NCBI GenBank assembly: GCA_003564155.1
Contig: PWOA01000040.1
Coordinates: 1 to 32,196 of the forward strand
DNA from: Candidatus Cloacimonadota bacterium
GTDB taxonomy: Bacteria; Cloacimonadota; Cloacimonadia; Cloacimonadales; PWNZ01
DNA length: 32,196 nucleotides
Reading direction: 5' to 3'
Positions 1-7,153 of the stretch are shown here, piece by piece; the stretch's first letter is position 1, and the number at the start of each line of letters is the position of its first letter. The notes under the pieces were generated by a model. The model had not been told where the DNA came from, did no database searches, and worked only from the letters and a program-made list of their open reading frames with translations. The translations under genes were made by a program, and so were the position numbers.

Positions 1-581
1 ACGGTATTTCTCCATTTGGAAAGTTCGAAACTGAAACATTTTATGAGTGGGATGATGAAAAATGGATAATTGAAAATAGAGATGCTTATTTTTACGATCA
101 GCATAATAACTTACAAAAAGTTGAAATACAATTGCTTGATGATGACGTTTGGTATACTTTAGGCAGACAACTTCTTAAGTATGATGAAAACAATAGATTT
201 GCCGAACTAATAACCCAATTTATGCATGATGATTGGCTTAATGATGAAAGATTCTTATTTGAATATCTAGAGACTACCTCTACGGAAAATTATCTAATCC
301 AACCAAAAACTCTGACGGTAACAAACTATCCTAACCCTTTTAACCCTCTAACTACAATTGCTTTCAACCTAACAACTGATCAGAATGTAAGATTGACGAT
401 CTATAACATTAAGGGACAGCGCATTAATACTCTTACTAACGAACATATGAAAGCTGGTGATCATCGAATAATGTGGGATGGTACCGATCAACAAGGAAAT
501 GGTGTTGCTTCAGGAGTCTATTTCTACCAATTATCAACAGAAATTAACTCTCAATCAGGGAAAATGATGTTGATGAAATAA
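1..581 (+). CDS. Secreted protein with T9SS-type C-terminal sorting domain (5' truncated)
   Basis: The frame is open from the left window edge (first full codon at base 3), so the real start lies outside and the TTG at 132 is only an internal codon. The visible N-terminal part is rich in W, Y, D and N, with loosely repeated stretches such as YDENNR and YDQHNN, like the repetitive surface proteins of FCB-group bacteria. The last 85 or so residues form the conserved C-terminal domain: the NYPNPFNP signature, VRLTIYNIKGQ, then WDGTDQQGNGVASGVYFYQL and a basic end. In type IX secretion this beta-sandwich domain directs export across the outer membrane and is cleaved or anchored there. The substrate or function of the mature part cannot be told. 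A perfect palindrome at 637-670 follows and probably ends the transcript. Confidence 0.85.
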   Translation, partial: GISPFGKFETETFYEWDDEKWIIENRDAYFYDQHNNLQKVEIQLLDDDVWYTLGRQLLKYDENNRFAELITQFMHDDWLNDERFLFEYLETTSTENYLIQPKTLTVTNYPNPFNPLTTIAFNLTTDQNVRLTIYNIKGQRINTLTNEHMKAGDHRIMWDGTDQQGNGVASGVYFYQLSTEINSQSGKMMLMK

Positions 582-636
582 ACAGATAATTATTGAAATT
601 ACACCTCATACGTATAATAATATCATGACATTATTA

Positions 637-670
637 AACTTAGGTTATGTTGCCCAACATAACCTAAGTT
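637..670. terminator. Perfect 16-bp inverted repeat, probable bidirectional terminator
   Basis: Bases 637-652 (AACTTAGGTTATGTTG) are exactly complementary to 655-670, with only CC between, so the RNA would form a very long hairpin. It lies 55 bases after the stop of the truncated secreted-protein gene. A weak T-rich stretch (TTAATTT) follows on the plus strand, so the fit to an intrinsic terminator is incomplete. It could instead be a palindromic repeat or an operator. Confidence 0.55.
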
Positions 671-676
671 AATTTA

Positions 677-832
677 ATGCCGACAAGATATCAAATTTAT
701 GGGATCATTGACTTTGCCGAACGGTTAAATCCATATAATGCAGTTAAACAAATGGACTACTCAGAGACTGTGAAAAAACTGGATTTGCTTTTTCCATGGC
801 AAATTGCTCCTGATACAAAGATAATGAATTAA
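677..832 (+). CDS. Possible 51-aa ORF or gene remnant
   Basis: An ATG at 677 opens a 51-codon frame ending TAA at 832, seven bases before the stop of the convergent acetyltransferase gene. The product begins MPTRYQIYGIIDFAERL and has a plausible mixed composition, ending PWQIAPDTKIMN. There is no Shine-Dalgarno sequence and it starts just after the 637-670 palindrome, so it may be the 3' remnant of a decayed gene. I do not recognise a family. Confidence 0.2.
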   Translation: MPTRYQIYGIIDFAERLNPYNAVKQMDYSETVKKLDLLFPWQIAPDTKIMN

Positions 833-839
833 TTAGCAC

Positions 840-1226
840 CTATTTCCTCAAAATCATACCGGAAGATTTTATCAGACCAAACTTTTTATAGAAACTTTGT
901 GTATCGGTATCACACATCAAATCTATGCAGTTGATGTGCTCCAACTCTTCCAGCATTTTTTCAACAAGCTTTGTTCCGATCCCTTGATGCTGATAATCCG
1001 GTAATACCTCCAACATCGGGATAAAGGCAAAATTAACTTCATCTGATAACGCATTAATAAAACCTACCACCCTCTTTTCGTCAGCCTCATAAGCAACCAC
1101 TATATACTCACTGTTCTGCAAAATCTTGTGAAACTGCTCTATAGTCAAAGGCTTCCTCCAGCCGACAAAAAAACCGGTCAATTCTTTCTTTTTAATTCCT
1201 TCTAAATTAGTAGTGTACTTAATCAT
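840..1226 (-). CDS. GNAT family N-acetyltransferase
   Basis: This 128-aa protein carries the GNAT acetyl-CoA binding motif A, seen as LPDYQHQGIGTKLVEKML around residues 74-91, and the usual C-terminal FYKKFGL segment that closes the fold. Such enzymes move acetyl from acetyl-CoA to an amine; the acceptor here is unknown. I start it at the ATG at 1226 because GGAG lies eight bases before it. The frame stays open 30 codons further upstream, but without a ribosome site and with an unconvincing sequence. It is a single gene, convergent with the left-hand secreted-protein gene. Family assignment is firm, function open. Confidence 0.85.
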   Translation of the reverse strand: MIKYTTNLEGIKKKELTGFFVGWRKPLTIEQFHKILQNSEYIVVAYEADEKRVVGFINALSDEVNFAFIPMLEVLPDYQHQGIGTKLVEKMLEELEHINCIDLMCDTDTQSFYKKFGLIKSSGMILRK

Positions 1227-1316
1227 GATTGATACTCCATATATATATGTCGTAGCTTTATCGCTGTCTCTAATACCACACAATTGATAACTTATCATCT
1301 TTACTACTCGGCTCAC

Positions 1317-1676
1317 AAATTTGATGATTTTAATCCTGTCAACTCGATTGTTGATAATAGTTTCACGATATACATAAAAATAATATCAATCTCTGAATAT
1401 TATTGATTTGCATTAGAGCAACATTAACTAACTCTATGGTTAGTGTAAAATACTCTATTAGTTCGTATTTGATTATCCCGTTCTCAGAGCATTATCTTTT
1501 AAACAATTGCTGTTTATTTCGATTGATTAGTTATTGGTTTTTGAGATATATAATAGTCTCGGGATAACCACTGTGGCAAGAAATTGACGAAGAGAAGTTG
1601 TAGTAAAGAAAGCTAAATCTCTACGAGAATTTTTATGTTCTCAATTGTACTAACAATACACCTACATTTGTTTAGT
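1317..1676. other. Intergenic, no gene seen
   Basis: AT-rich stretch upstream of the acetyltransferase gene, reaching the terminator of the next minus-strand gene. No frame with a ribosome site or family resemblance was found on either strand. The promoter of the acetyltransferase gene probably lies near the left end, but I cannot place it. Confidence 0.5.
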
Positions 1677-1722
1677 AAAAAAAAGGTGTTAAGGTAAATG
1701 AATATTCATAAACCTTAACACC
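1677..1722 (-). terminator. Rho-independent terminator of the secreted-protein gene
   Basis: Read on the minus strand, an 11-bp stem (GGTGTTAAGGT at 1722-1712 pairing with 1695-1685) is followed directly by eight T residues (plus-strand A-run 1677-1684). The loop holds a second small palindrome, ATGAATATTCAT (1698-1709). It sits 15 bases after the stop at 1737 and is a textbook intrinsic terminator. Confidence 0.9.
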
Positions 1723-1736
1723 GACTAGTTGTACAA

Positions 1737-2657
1737 TTATTTAACCATTATCATCTTCTGGGTTGAAACTATGTTTCCTGTTTGCATACGATAAAAATAT
1801 GTACCGCTTCCGACCTCTCTATTTTGGTCATCACGGCCTTCCCAAACAACATTGTAACGTCCAGCTTGCAGATAATCTTCGACTAATGTAGTGATCTTTT
1901 GACCTCTACTATTGAATATTTCAAGTCTTACATTATCATTATTAGCGATTGAGAAGCTAATGGTTGTATTCGGATTAAATGGATTAGGATAATTTGTTTC
2001 TAATTGAGTAGTTAAGTAAGGTAATTCCGTTTCATCTTCAACACTGAGAAATTTAGATCTGATTCCGATGAAATCATCTTCGTTTATTTCCATTCGATTC
2101 ATCTTGACATCATCAAGATCGTTACTACCTCGAAATCTGTCATTTGACTCCGGAACGTGTTTAACATAGTCAAATTTAACGTTCGAATCATCAGAAGGAT
2201 ATTCTAATGTGATTGCATCAATATTACGCATACAATCTTGTCCCGATCCTCCTGTTAAAACAATTTCATTATAAGCTGATTTACCGGTCTCGTGTTGATA
2301 TACTTCAATGCGTAACACATCATCAGGGTACCAACCAACAGGAGAGCCGATTTCGGAACTTGTTAGAGTTCCCAGGTCAAATCTAATTAAAAATGCTGTT
2401 CCTGTACAATTCATCCCTGTAGGAAATGGTGAATTTTGATCAGGGCCCTCAATAATATAATCGGGTCTTGAAACTATATAGGCTTTATAGGTAATATCCC
2501 CTTCATCAAGGTCCGGATGGACAAGATTATTGTCAACCTCATTATTCCAGTATCCGCCTTCATCGAAAACTTGTTGCGATATTACCAAAGTTCCTTGAGC
2601 CATTAGGACGGTAGCTATAAACATCATAGCTACAGTCAAAACACTAATTTTTTTCAT
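1737..2657 (-). CDS. Secreted protein with T9SS-type C-terminal sorting domain
   Basis: This 306-aa protein starts at the ATG at 2657 behind GGAGG with five-base spacing; the in-frame GTG at 2669 overlaps the ribosome site and is rejected. Residues 1-21 are a signal peptide (MKKIS, hydrophobic core, cut near MAQG). The middle 200 or so residues match no family I recognise and are acidic and probably beta-rich. The last 85 residues are the type IX sorting domain, with NYPNPFNPNTTISFSI, VRLEIFNSRGQ, VVWEGRDDQNREVGSGTYFYR and KMIMVK at the end. It is therefore exported through Sec and then across the outer membrane. It is monocistronic, with its own terminator at 1677-1722 and a possible short leader ORF at 2716-2760. 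Confidence 0.88.
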   Translation of the reverse strand: MKKISVLTVAMMFIATVLMAQGTLVISQQVFDEGGYWNNEVDNNLVHPDLDEGDITYKAYIVSRPDYIIEGPDQNSPFPTGMNCTGTAFLIRFDLGTLTSSEIGSPVGWYPDDVLRIEVYQHETGKSAYNEIVLTGGSGQDCMRNIDAITLEYPSDDSNVKFDYVKHVPESNDRFRGSNDLDDVKMNRMEINEDDFIGIRSKFLSVEDETELPYLTTQLETNYPNPFNPNTTISFSIANNDNVRLEIFNSRGQKITTLVEDYLQAGRYNVVWEGRDDQNREVGSGTYFYRMQTGNIVSTQKMIMVK

Positions 2658-2715
2658 AATTACCTCCACAATGGTAAATTAAGTGTTATTTTCTGCTTAT
2701 CCTCATATATATAAG

Positions 2716-2760
2716 TTATTCTATTTTTTTTGGCTTACTTATCATTATTCTTGATTTCAT
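2716..2760 (-). CDS. Possible 14-codon leader peptide upstream of the secreted-protein gene
   Basis: On the minus strand a perfect AGGAGG stands three bases before the ATG at 2760. The frame runs MKSRIMISKPKKIE and stops at 2716, 58 bases before the start of the secreted-protein gene. The ribosome site is stronger than at most real genes here, so translation is plausible. It could be a regulatory leader, or a chance frame in AT-rich DNA. Confidence 0.25.
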   Translation of the reverse strand: MKSRIMISKPKKIE

Positions 2761-2801
2761 AAACCTCCTGATTGCTATAATTTATAAGACTTAAATACAA
2801 G

Positions 2802-2826
2802 TTTCGTAAACAAAAGGTTTACGAAA
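2802..2826. repeat. 10-bp perfect inverted repeat
   Basis: TTTCGTAAAC (2802-2811) and GTTTACGAAA (2817-2826) are exact complements separated by AAAAG. No T-tract follows on either strand, so an operator for the minus-strand secreted-protein gene is as likely as a terminator. Confidence 0.4.
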
Positions 2827-3322
2827 TACCTGCGCCGTTATTAATAAATTAATTCACATTTCCCATCCTTTCCTTTATTACGAATATGTAATTGTTCGCA
2901 ATAGTCAAGCTTTAAAAATACAACCACATACGGTCAATACTAGTAAATACAAAATCAAAACATATTAATTATTCCCGTAGGGTTCACTCTTAATATCTAT
3001 GTTTTTATCAAACCACAAATATAATATATACCACCAATCAGAATCTGTCAAGTTAAACTTAACAATATGTTAATAAAATCCTCGTTCCCAGCATTTGCCT
3101 CCATCCCTATTATCTTGTCTTACTTAAAGTTATAAATATTACTGTCAAGTCATTAAATATCCTTATAATGGCAATACGTCAAATTATTTGATCTTACTAA
3201 CCTCAGAGAAGCTTGTATCAGGTAAATAAAATGACCTCTTTTTTAAAAAATATCCCCCGGAACTGTAAGTAATTACAGAAAGAAGTTTCTCAAAACCAAA
3301 TAAAGAAAGGAAAGCCTGAGAT

Positions 3323-3370
3323 TATATCGATATATATAAATATTGACACATATCGATATATCTGTATCTT
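3323..3370 (+). promoter_or_regulatory. arsR promoter with twin palindromic ArsR operator
   Basis: A -35 box TTGACA (3343-3348) and a -10-like TATCTT (3365-3370) are 16 bases apart and lead to arsR at 3402. The decamer ATATCGATAT occurs twice, within the 12-bp palindrome 3323-3334 and at 3350-3359, with centres 26 bp apart. The second copy fills the spacer between -35 and -10, where a bound repressor would block RNA polymerase. This fits ArsR/SmtB autoregulation; assignment of the operator to this ArsR is inferred. Confidence 0.65.
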
Positions 3371-3401
3371 GTCTGTAGTATTCAAAAACTTGGAGATAAA
3401 A

Positions 3402-3755
3402 ATGGAACAATATAAGAAACTGACAACTATATGTAAAGCATTGAGTGACCCGGCACGTGTCCAAATATTAGATATGCTTTCATGTGGAGAAATGTGTGCC
3501 TGCGAACTTTTACAAAGGTTACAGATAAGTCAATCTACGCTTTCTCATCACATGAAAGTACTAATCAACAGCAAATTAGTTATTGGTAAAAAAAAGGCTA
3601 CTTGGATGAATTATTCTTTAAATAGCGAAAGGATTTCCAGTTTTCATGAACTTCTCATCGCCATAACCGAACCAAAAGATGAATGCATTTGTAATATTTC
3701 TTCAAAGTCTGTTTCCGATGAACCCATTAAGTGGAACGATTTTGATAACAAATAA
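3402..3755 (+). CDS. arsR: ArsR family metalloregulatory repressor
   Basis: A 117-aa winged-helix repressor of the ArsR/SmtB family. The start is the ATG at 3402, six bases after GGAG; the longer frame from 3369 would begin inside the -10 box. CKALSDPARVQILDML near residues 11-26 is the typical N-terminal helix. The recognition region is ELLQRLQISQSTLSHHMKVL (about 35-54). C32 and C34 in GEMCACELL sit where classical ArsR binds As(III) in helix alpha-3, and C28 and a late CIC pair (C95, C97) offer further thiols. In this family metalloid binding releases DNA and derepresses the operon. It is first in the arsenic cluster, 18 bases before the next gene, and twin palindromes overlap its promoter. 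Confidence 0.93.
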   Translation: MEQYKKLTTICKALSDPARVQILDMLSCGEMCACELLQRLQISQSTLSHHMKVLINSKLVIGKKKATWMNYSLNSERISSFHELLIAITEPKDECICNISSKSVSDEPIKWNDFDNK

Positions 3756-3773
3756 ACACGGAGCATATAAATT

Positions 3774-4070
3774 ATGAAAAGATTAACTTTTAAAGAAAGA
3801 GAATTAGTCGCACTTGGTGCAGCTATAGGGAGTAACTGCATACCTTGCGTTGAATACCATGTACCTAATGCAAAGAAAGCTGGTTTAAATAATGATCAAA
3901 TAACCCACGCAATAGAGATTGCAGAATCAGTAAAAGCAGTTCCTGCTGATAAGGTTTTAGCTAAAGCTTTGGATTTGGTTAAAAACACCGAAGAAAAAGA
4001 ATGTGAAGACCCTTCATGTGAATGCCGTGAAGTCATTCAACCTAATGACGACTCACCTTGCTGTAGTTAG
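3774..4070 (+). CDS. AhpD-like/carboxymuconolactone decarboxylase family protein with Cys-rich tail
   Basis: A 98-aa protein of the CMD/AhpD fold. The redox motif CxxCxxxH is seen as C22-I-P-C25-V-E-Y-H29, followed by the AKKAGLNNDQITHAIEIAESV helix pair typical of the family. AhpD-type proteins are thiol reductases or peroxidases, and small CMD proteins are often found beside arsR and acr3. Unusually, the last 22 residues form a tail with C77, C82, C84, C96 and C97, which looks like a soft-metal binding extension. It starts at the ATG at 3774 with GGAG ten bases before it, and follows arsR closely, so it should share its control. Family certain; role in arsenic handling inferred. Confidence 0.85.
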   Translation: MKRLTFKERELVALGAAIGSNCIPCVEYHVPNAKKAGLNNDQITHAIEIAESVKAVPADKVLAKALDLVKNTEEKECEDPSCECREVIQPNDDSPCCS

Positions 4071-4207
4071 CTTGATAATGTTTGATAGAATTGTTGAAGT
4101 TCGGGCAAAGACACACTTTTCGAGGTTAAGCTTAAAGCAGCAGTTGTAATAATAATAGTAAGAGAATAAATTAATTTAGTAATATAAACTAACTATAAAG
4201 AAGAAAC

Positions 4208-4357
4208 ATGACGATGTGGCAAAATATGATTAGATCGGTTAGAAATGTTAAAACATTTAGAGTTGAATCAGTAAACTATAGTTACCGGTATCATCATCTT
4301 GAGTTCGGTAAATTTAGGTCAGAGGAGAACTTTTCAAGAAAGAAAGATGAAAGGTGA
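4208..4357 (+). CDS. Possible 49-aa ORF between the AhpD-like gene and acr3
   Basis: An ATG at 4208 opens a 49-codon frame (MTMWQNMIRSVRNV at the start, ending FSRKKDER) whose stop at 4355-4357 lies five bases before the acr3 ATG at 4363. The product is basic and aromatic, with no recognised domain. The ribosome site is weak (AAGAAG). Ending just before acr3 could couple translation, or the frame may be accidental in a 292-base gap. Confidence 0.25.
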   Translation: MTMWQNMIRSVRNVKTFRVESVNYSYRYHHLEFGKFRSEENFSRKKDER

Positions 4358-4362
4358 AAATA

Positions 4363-5427
4363 ATGGAGAAAGCAAAGAAAATAGAAACCGGGATCAGCTT
4401 CTTTGAAAAATACCTGACTATTTGGGTAGCAGCTTGTATGGTTGCGGGTATTCTTATCGGTCGGTATCTTTCTTTTATTCCCGACTTTTTAGGCAGGTTC
4501 GAATATGCTAATGTGTCAATCCCTATCGCTGTTCTTATTTGGCTGATGATCTATCCCATGATGATGAAAGTGGATTTTTCAAGTTTAAAGAATGTCGGGA
4601 AAAGTCCTCAGGGACTTTATCTTACATGGATAGTTAATTGGCTTATCAAACCTTTTTCAATGTATGGGATTGCTTACTTATTCTTCTTCATTGTGTTCAA
4701 AACTTTAATCCCTGCCGAATTAGCCCGGGATTATCTAGCAGGAGCTATATTATTGGGAGCGGCACCGTGCACGGCGATGGTGTTTGTCTGGAGTCATCTT
4801 ACAAAAGGTAATCCTGCTTATACAGTAGTCCAGGTTGCTACTAACAATATTATACTTTTATTTGCATTCACACCCATTGTAGCTTTACTTTTGGGTGTAA
4901 GCGGTATTAGTATTCCTTGGGATACGTTGATTCTTTCGGTTGTATTGTTCGTGGTTATACCTCTAGCCGGTGGTATAATTACCCGTATGAGCGTTATTAA
5001 GTCTAAAGGGTTAGATTACTTTAGCGGTACATTTCTCCCGAAGTTTAGCAACATTACTATAGGTGGCTTGCTGTTAACCTTGGTAATTATATTTTCTTTT
5101 CAGGGACAGATTATTCTTAAAAATCCCCTGCATATTTTCCTGATAGCTATACCCTTAACGATACAGACATTCTTCATATTCACCATTACATATGTGGCTG
5201 CTATGAAATTAAAAATGAGTCACTGTGTTGCTGCGCCTGCCGGTATGATCGGAGCTTCCAACTTCTTTGAACTGGCCGTAGCTGCAGCCATTGCCTTGTT
5301 TGGTGCTGCTTCTCCAGTAGCTCTGGCAACTATAGTCGGTGTTTTAGTAGAAGTTCCTATCATGCTTACCTTAGTCAGAATAGCCAACAAAACGAGACAT
5401 CGCTTCCCGGCTACAGAAAAAGCTTGA
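4363..5427 (+). CDS. acr3: Acr3 family arsenite efflux permease
   Basis: This 354-aa inner-membrane protein has about ten hydrophobic segments and is a member of the Acr3/BART superfamily that extrudes As(III) using proton motive force. Family signatures include FEKYLTIWVAACMVAGILIG at the N-terminus, the conserved Cys136 in GAAPCTAMVFVW and the conserved Glu in GASNFFELAVAAAIALFG. The length is normal for the family. The ATG at 4363 follows AAGG at workable spacing; the GTG at 4354 is in frame but poorly placed. It lies in the arsR operon and should be induced by arsenite. Confidence is high. Confidence 0.95.
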   Translation: MEKAKKIETGISFFEKYLTIWVAACMVAGILIGRYLSFIPDFLGRFEYANVSIPIAVLIWLMIYPMMMKVDFSSLKNVGKSPQGLYLTWIVNWLIKPFSMYGIAYLFFFIVFKTLIPAELARDYLAGAILLGAAPCTAMVFVWSHLTKGNPAYTVVQVATNNIILLFAFTPIVALLLGVSGISIPWDTLILSVVLFVVIPLAGGIITRMSVIKSKGLDYFSGTFLPKFSNITIGGLLLTLVIIFSFQGQIILKNPLHIFLIAIPLTIQTFFIFTITYVAAMKLKMSHCVAAPAGMIGASNFFELAVAAAIALFGAASPVALATIVGVLVEVPIMLTLVRIANKTRHRFPATEKA

Positions 5428-5518
5428 CCTGTTTGGCCTAATCACCAAATACATCAGTTCTATTAAATGAAATCGAACAATTATTATAATAAAGCAAATG
5501 ATTTATAAAGGAGCATAA

Positions 5519-6820
5519 ATGAATATCGGTGAGTTAAAAAAGCTTTTAATACTGATAGCGGTGTTTACAGGTGCATACTTTATGCCGATAGAAGTAGAAA
5601 GGTTTATCGGTGGTATCTTTGAATCTCTGCATCTGTTACGATATTATGCCAGAGAACATACAATACTTTGCCTCATACCGGCACTTTTTATTGCCGGAGC
5701 AGTGAGTGTATTTATCAGTCAATCGGCAGTGATGAAATATCTTGGTGGAGAAGCAAAACAATGGATAAGCTATTTAGTGGCATCAGTCAGCGGAACAATT
5801 CTTGCAGTTTGCTCTTGTACCATTTTACCGCTTTTCAGTGGTATATATAAGCGAGGTGCCGGTTTAGGACCTGCAGTTGCCTTTTTGTATTCGGGTCCGG
5901 CAATAAATATTCTAGCAATAATTTTAACAGCTAGAGTATTAGGCATAAGAATGGGGATTGCACGAGCCGTAGGTGCAATAGTATTCGGAGTAGTGATCGG
6001 TTTGGTAATGCAGTTTATTTTCCGTCATGAAGACAGAGAACGGCTCAAAGGCTTTCAACAGATGGCAACAGACGAAAAAGAACGTCCTGTTTGGCAGAAC
6101 ATTATCTATTTTGCATTGCTGGTATTGATATTGGTTGTCGTTAATTGGGCACAACCTGATCCTAACACCGGGATAGGCTTTGTCTCGTTTATGTATGCTA
6201 ATAAATGGGTATTAACATCAATATTAGGTTTATCGTTGGGAATTGTGTTATGGAAGTTTTTTGGATTAAAGTTTTGGAAACTTGCCGCTTCAGTTTTGGC
6301 AGTAGTTATTTCAACACTAATAATCCCAGGCAATCATACACTGCACTTTATAGTGGCAATTACTTTTCTGAGCATCTTTTTAGCCACAGAAAACGAAGAT
6401 TTACAACAGTGGCTAGGAGGTACTTGGGATTTTGCTAAATTAATTGTTCCACTGCTATTCATAGGAGTAGTTATAGCCGGAGCACTATTAGGACGGCCAG
6501 GCGAAGAAGCATGGATACCTTCCGTTTGGATTGAATCTTTAGTTGGTGGCAATTCTTTAGGGGCTAATCTTTTTGCGTCTGTAGCAGGAGCATTTATGTA
6601 CTTTGCTACCTTGACAGAAGTTCCCATTTTACAAGGTTTGATGGGCAGTGGAATGGGTAACGGCCCTGCGTTGGCACTGCTGTTAGCCGGACCGGCTTTA
6701 TCTCTGCCCAGTTTATTAGTTATCGTAAGTGTTTTAGGAGTAAAAAAAACTTCCGTATACATCAGTTTAGTAGTAATAATGTCAACAATAAGCGGTTTAT
6801 TTTTTGGAATGATTAGTTAA
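5519..6820 (+). CDS. DUF318/ArsP-type permease
   Basis: A 433-aa polytopic membrane protein of the DUF318 (YraQ/ArsP) permease family. The hallmark first half is present: VCSCTILPLFSGIYKRGAGL with C98 and C100, then GPAVAFLYSGPAINILAIIL. A related second half carries YFATLTEVPILQGLMGSGMG and GPALALLLAGPALSLPSLLV. ArsP members export trivalent methyl- or aryl-arsenicals; others in the family are uncharacterised and are often paired with a small CxxC protein, as here. At 433 aa it is longer than ArsP proteins of 300-350 aa. AAGGAG lies five bases before the ATG. Position in the arsenic cluster supports metalloid export, but the substrate is inferred. Confidence 0.85.
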   Translation: MNIGELKKLLILIAVFTGAYFMPIEVERFIGGIFESLHLLRYYAREHTILCLIPALFIAGAVSVFISQSAVMKYLGGEAKQWISYLVASVSGTILAVCSCTILPLFSGIYKRGAGLGPAVAFLYSGPAINILAIILTARVLGIRMGIARAVGAIVFGVVIGLVMQFIFRHEDRERLKGFQQMATDEKERPVWQNIIYFALLVLILVVVNWAQPDPNTGIGFVSFMYANKWVLTSILGLSLGIVLWKFFGLKFWKLAASVLAVVISTLIIPGNHTLHFIVAITFLSIFLATENEDLQQWLGGTWDFAKLIVPLLFIGVVIAGALLGRPGEEAWIPSVWIESLVGGNSLGANLFASVAGAFMYFATLTEVPILQGLMGSGMGNGPALALLLAGPALSLPSLLVIVSVLGVKKTSVYISLVVIMSTISGLFFGMIS

Positions 6821-6882
6821 CGATGTGTCAATCGATCAATGATTGATCACACAGGTTAAAAAACAAATTATTGGAGGATAAA

Positions 6883-7116
6883 ATGGTTATTAAAGTATTA
6901 GGATCGGGTTGTCCCAAATGTAAAAAACTCGAAGAGAATGTTCGCAAAGCCTTAGATGAAAGTGGTTTAACTGCCGAAGTTGAAAAGGTTACCGATATGA
7001 ATAAGATCATGGATTATGGTGTAATGATGACTCCCGGATTGGTCATTGATGAAAAAGTAGTTTCCACCGGTAAAGTATTAGTGCCGAAAAAAATTATTCC
7101 CCTGTTGAAGAAATAA
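6883..7116 (+). CDS. Small thioredoxin-fold redox protein (CPKC, TM0996/MTH895-like)
   Basis: A 77-aa cytoplasmic protein of the thioredoxin_3 (redox-active disulfide protein 2) type. The active site is C10-P-K-C13 in VLGSGCPKCKKLEENV, and the family cis-proline is P51 in MMTPGLVIDE. GGAGG lies five bases before the ATG at 6883; the TTG at 6871 overlaps the start of that site. Genes of this family are regular partners of DUF318 permeases, and this one follows 62 bases after one. It probably handles thiol exchange or delivers the metalloid to the permease; it might also act as the ArsE-like partner of the ArsF-like protein downstream. That last point is speculation from gene order. Confidence 0.88.
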   Translation: MVIKVLGSGCPKCKKLEENVRKALDESGLTAEVEKVTDMNKIMDYGVMMTPGLVIDEKVVSTGKVLVPKKIIPLLKK

Positions 7117-7153
7117 GACTAATGAATATTTCCAAATAAGTTAAGAGGTTTAA

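Larger units (their letters stand above)
2658..3322. other. Long intergenic region between divergent genes
   Basis: About 660 very AT-rich bases separate the divergent secreted-protein gene and arsR operon. They hold the possible 14-codon leader ORF (2716-2760), the inverted repeat at 2802-2826 and, at the right edge, the arsR operator-promoter. I found no other credible gene on either strand. Confidence 0.5.

Noticed and set aside
3273-3464. 63-codon minus-strand frame over the arsR promoter
   Set aside because: It lies across the operator and the arsR start and is simply the complement of that region.
3774-4070. AhpD-like protein as the Cys-Cys-COOH protein of selenium-linked sao operons
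   Set aside because: Only the ending cysteines are alike; the body is a plain CMD fold, the chain ends C-C-S rather than C-C, and no in-frame UGA is present.
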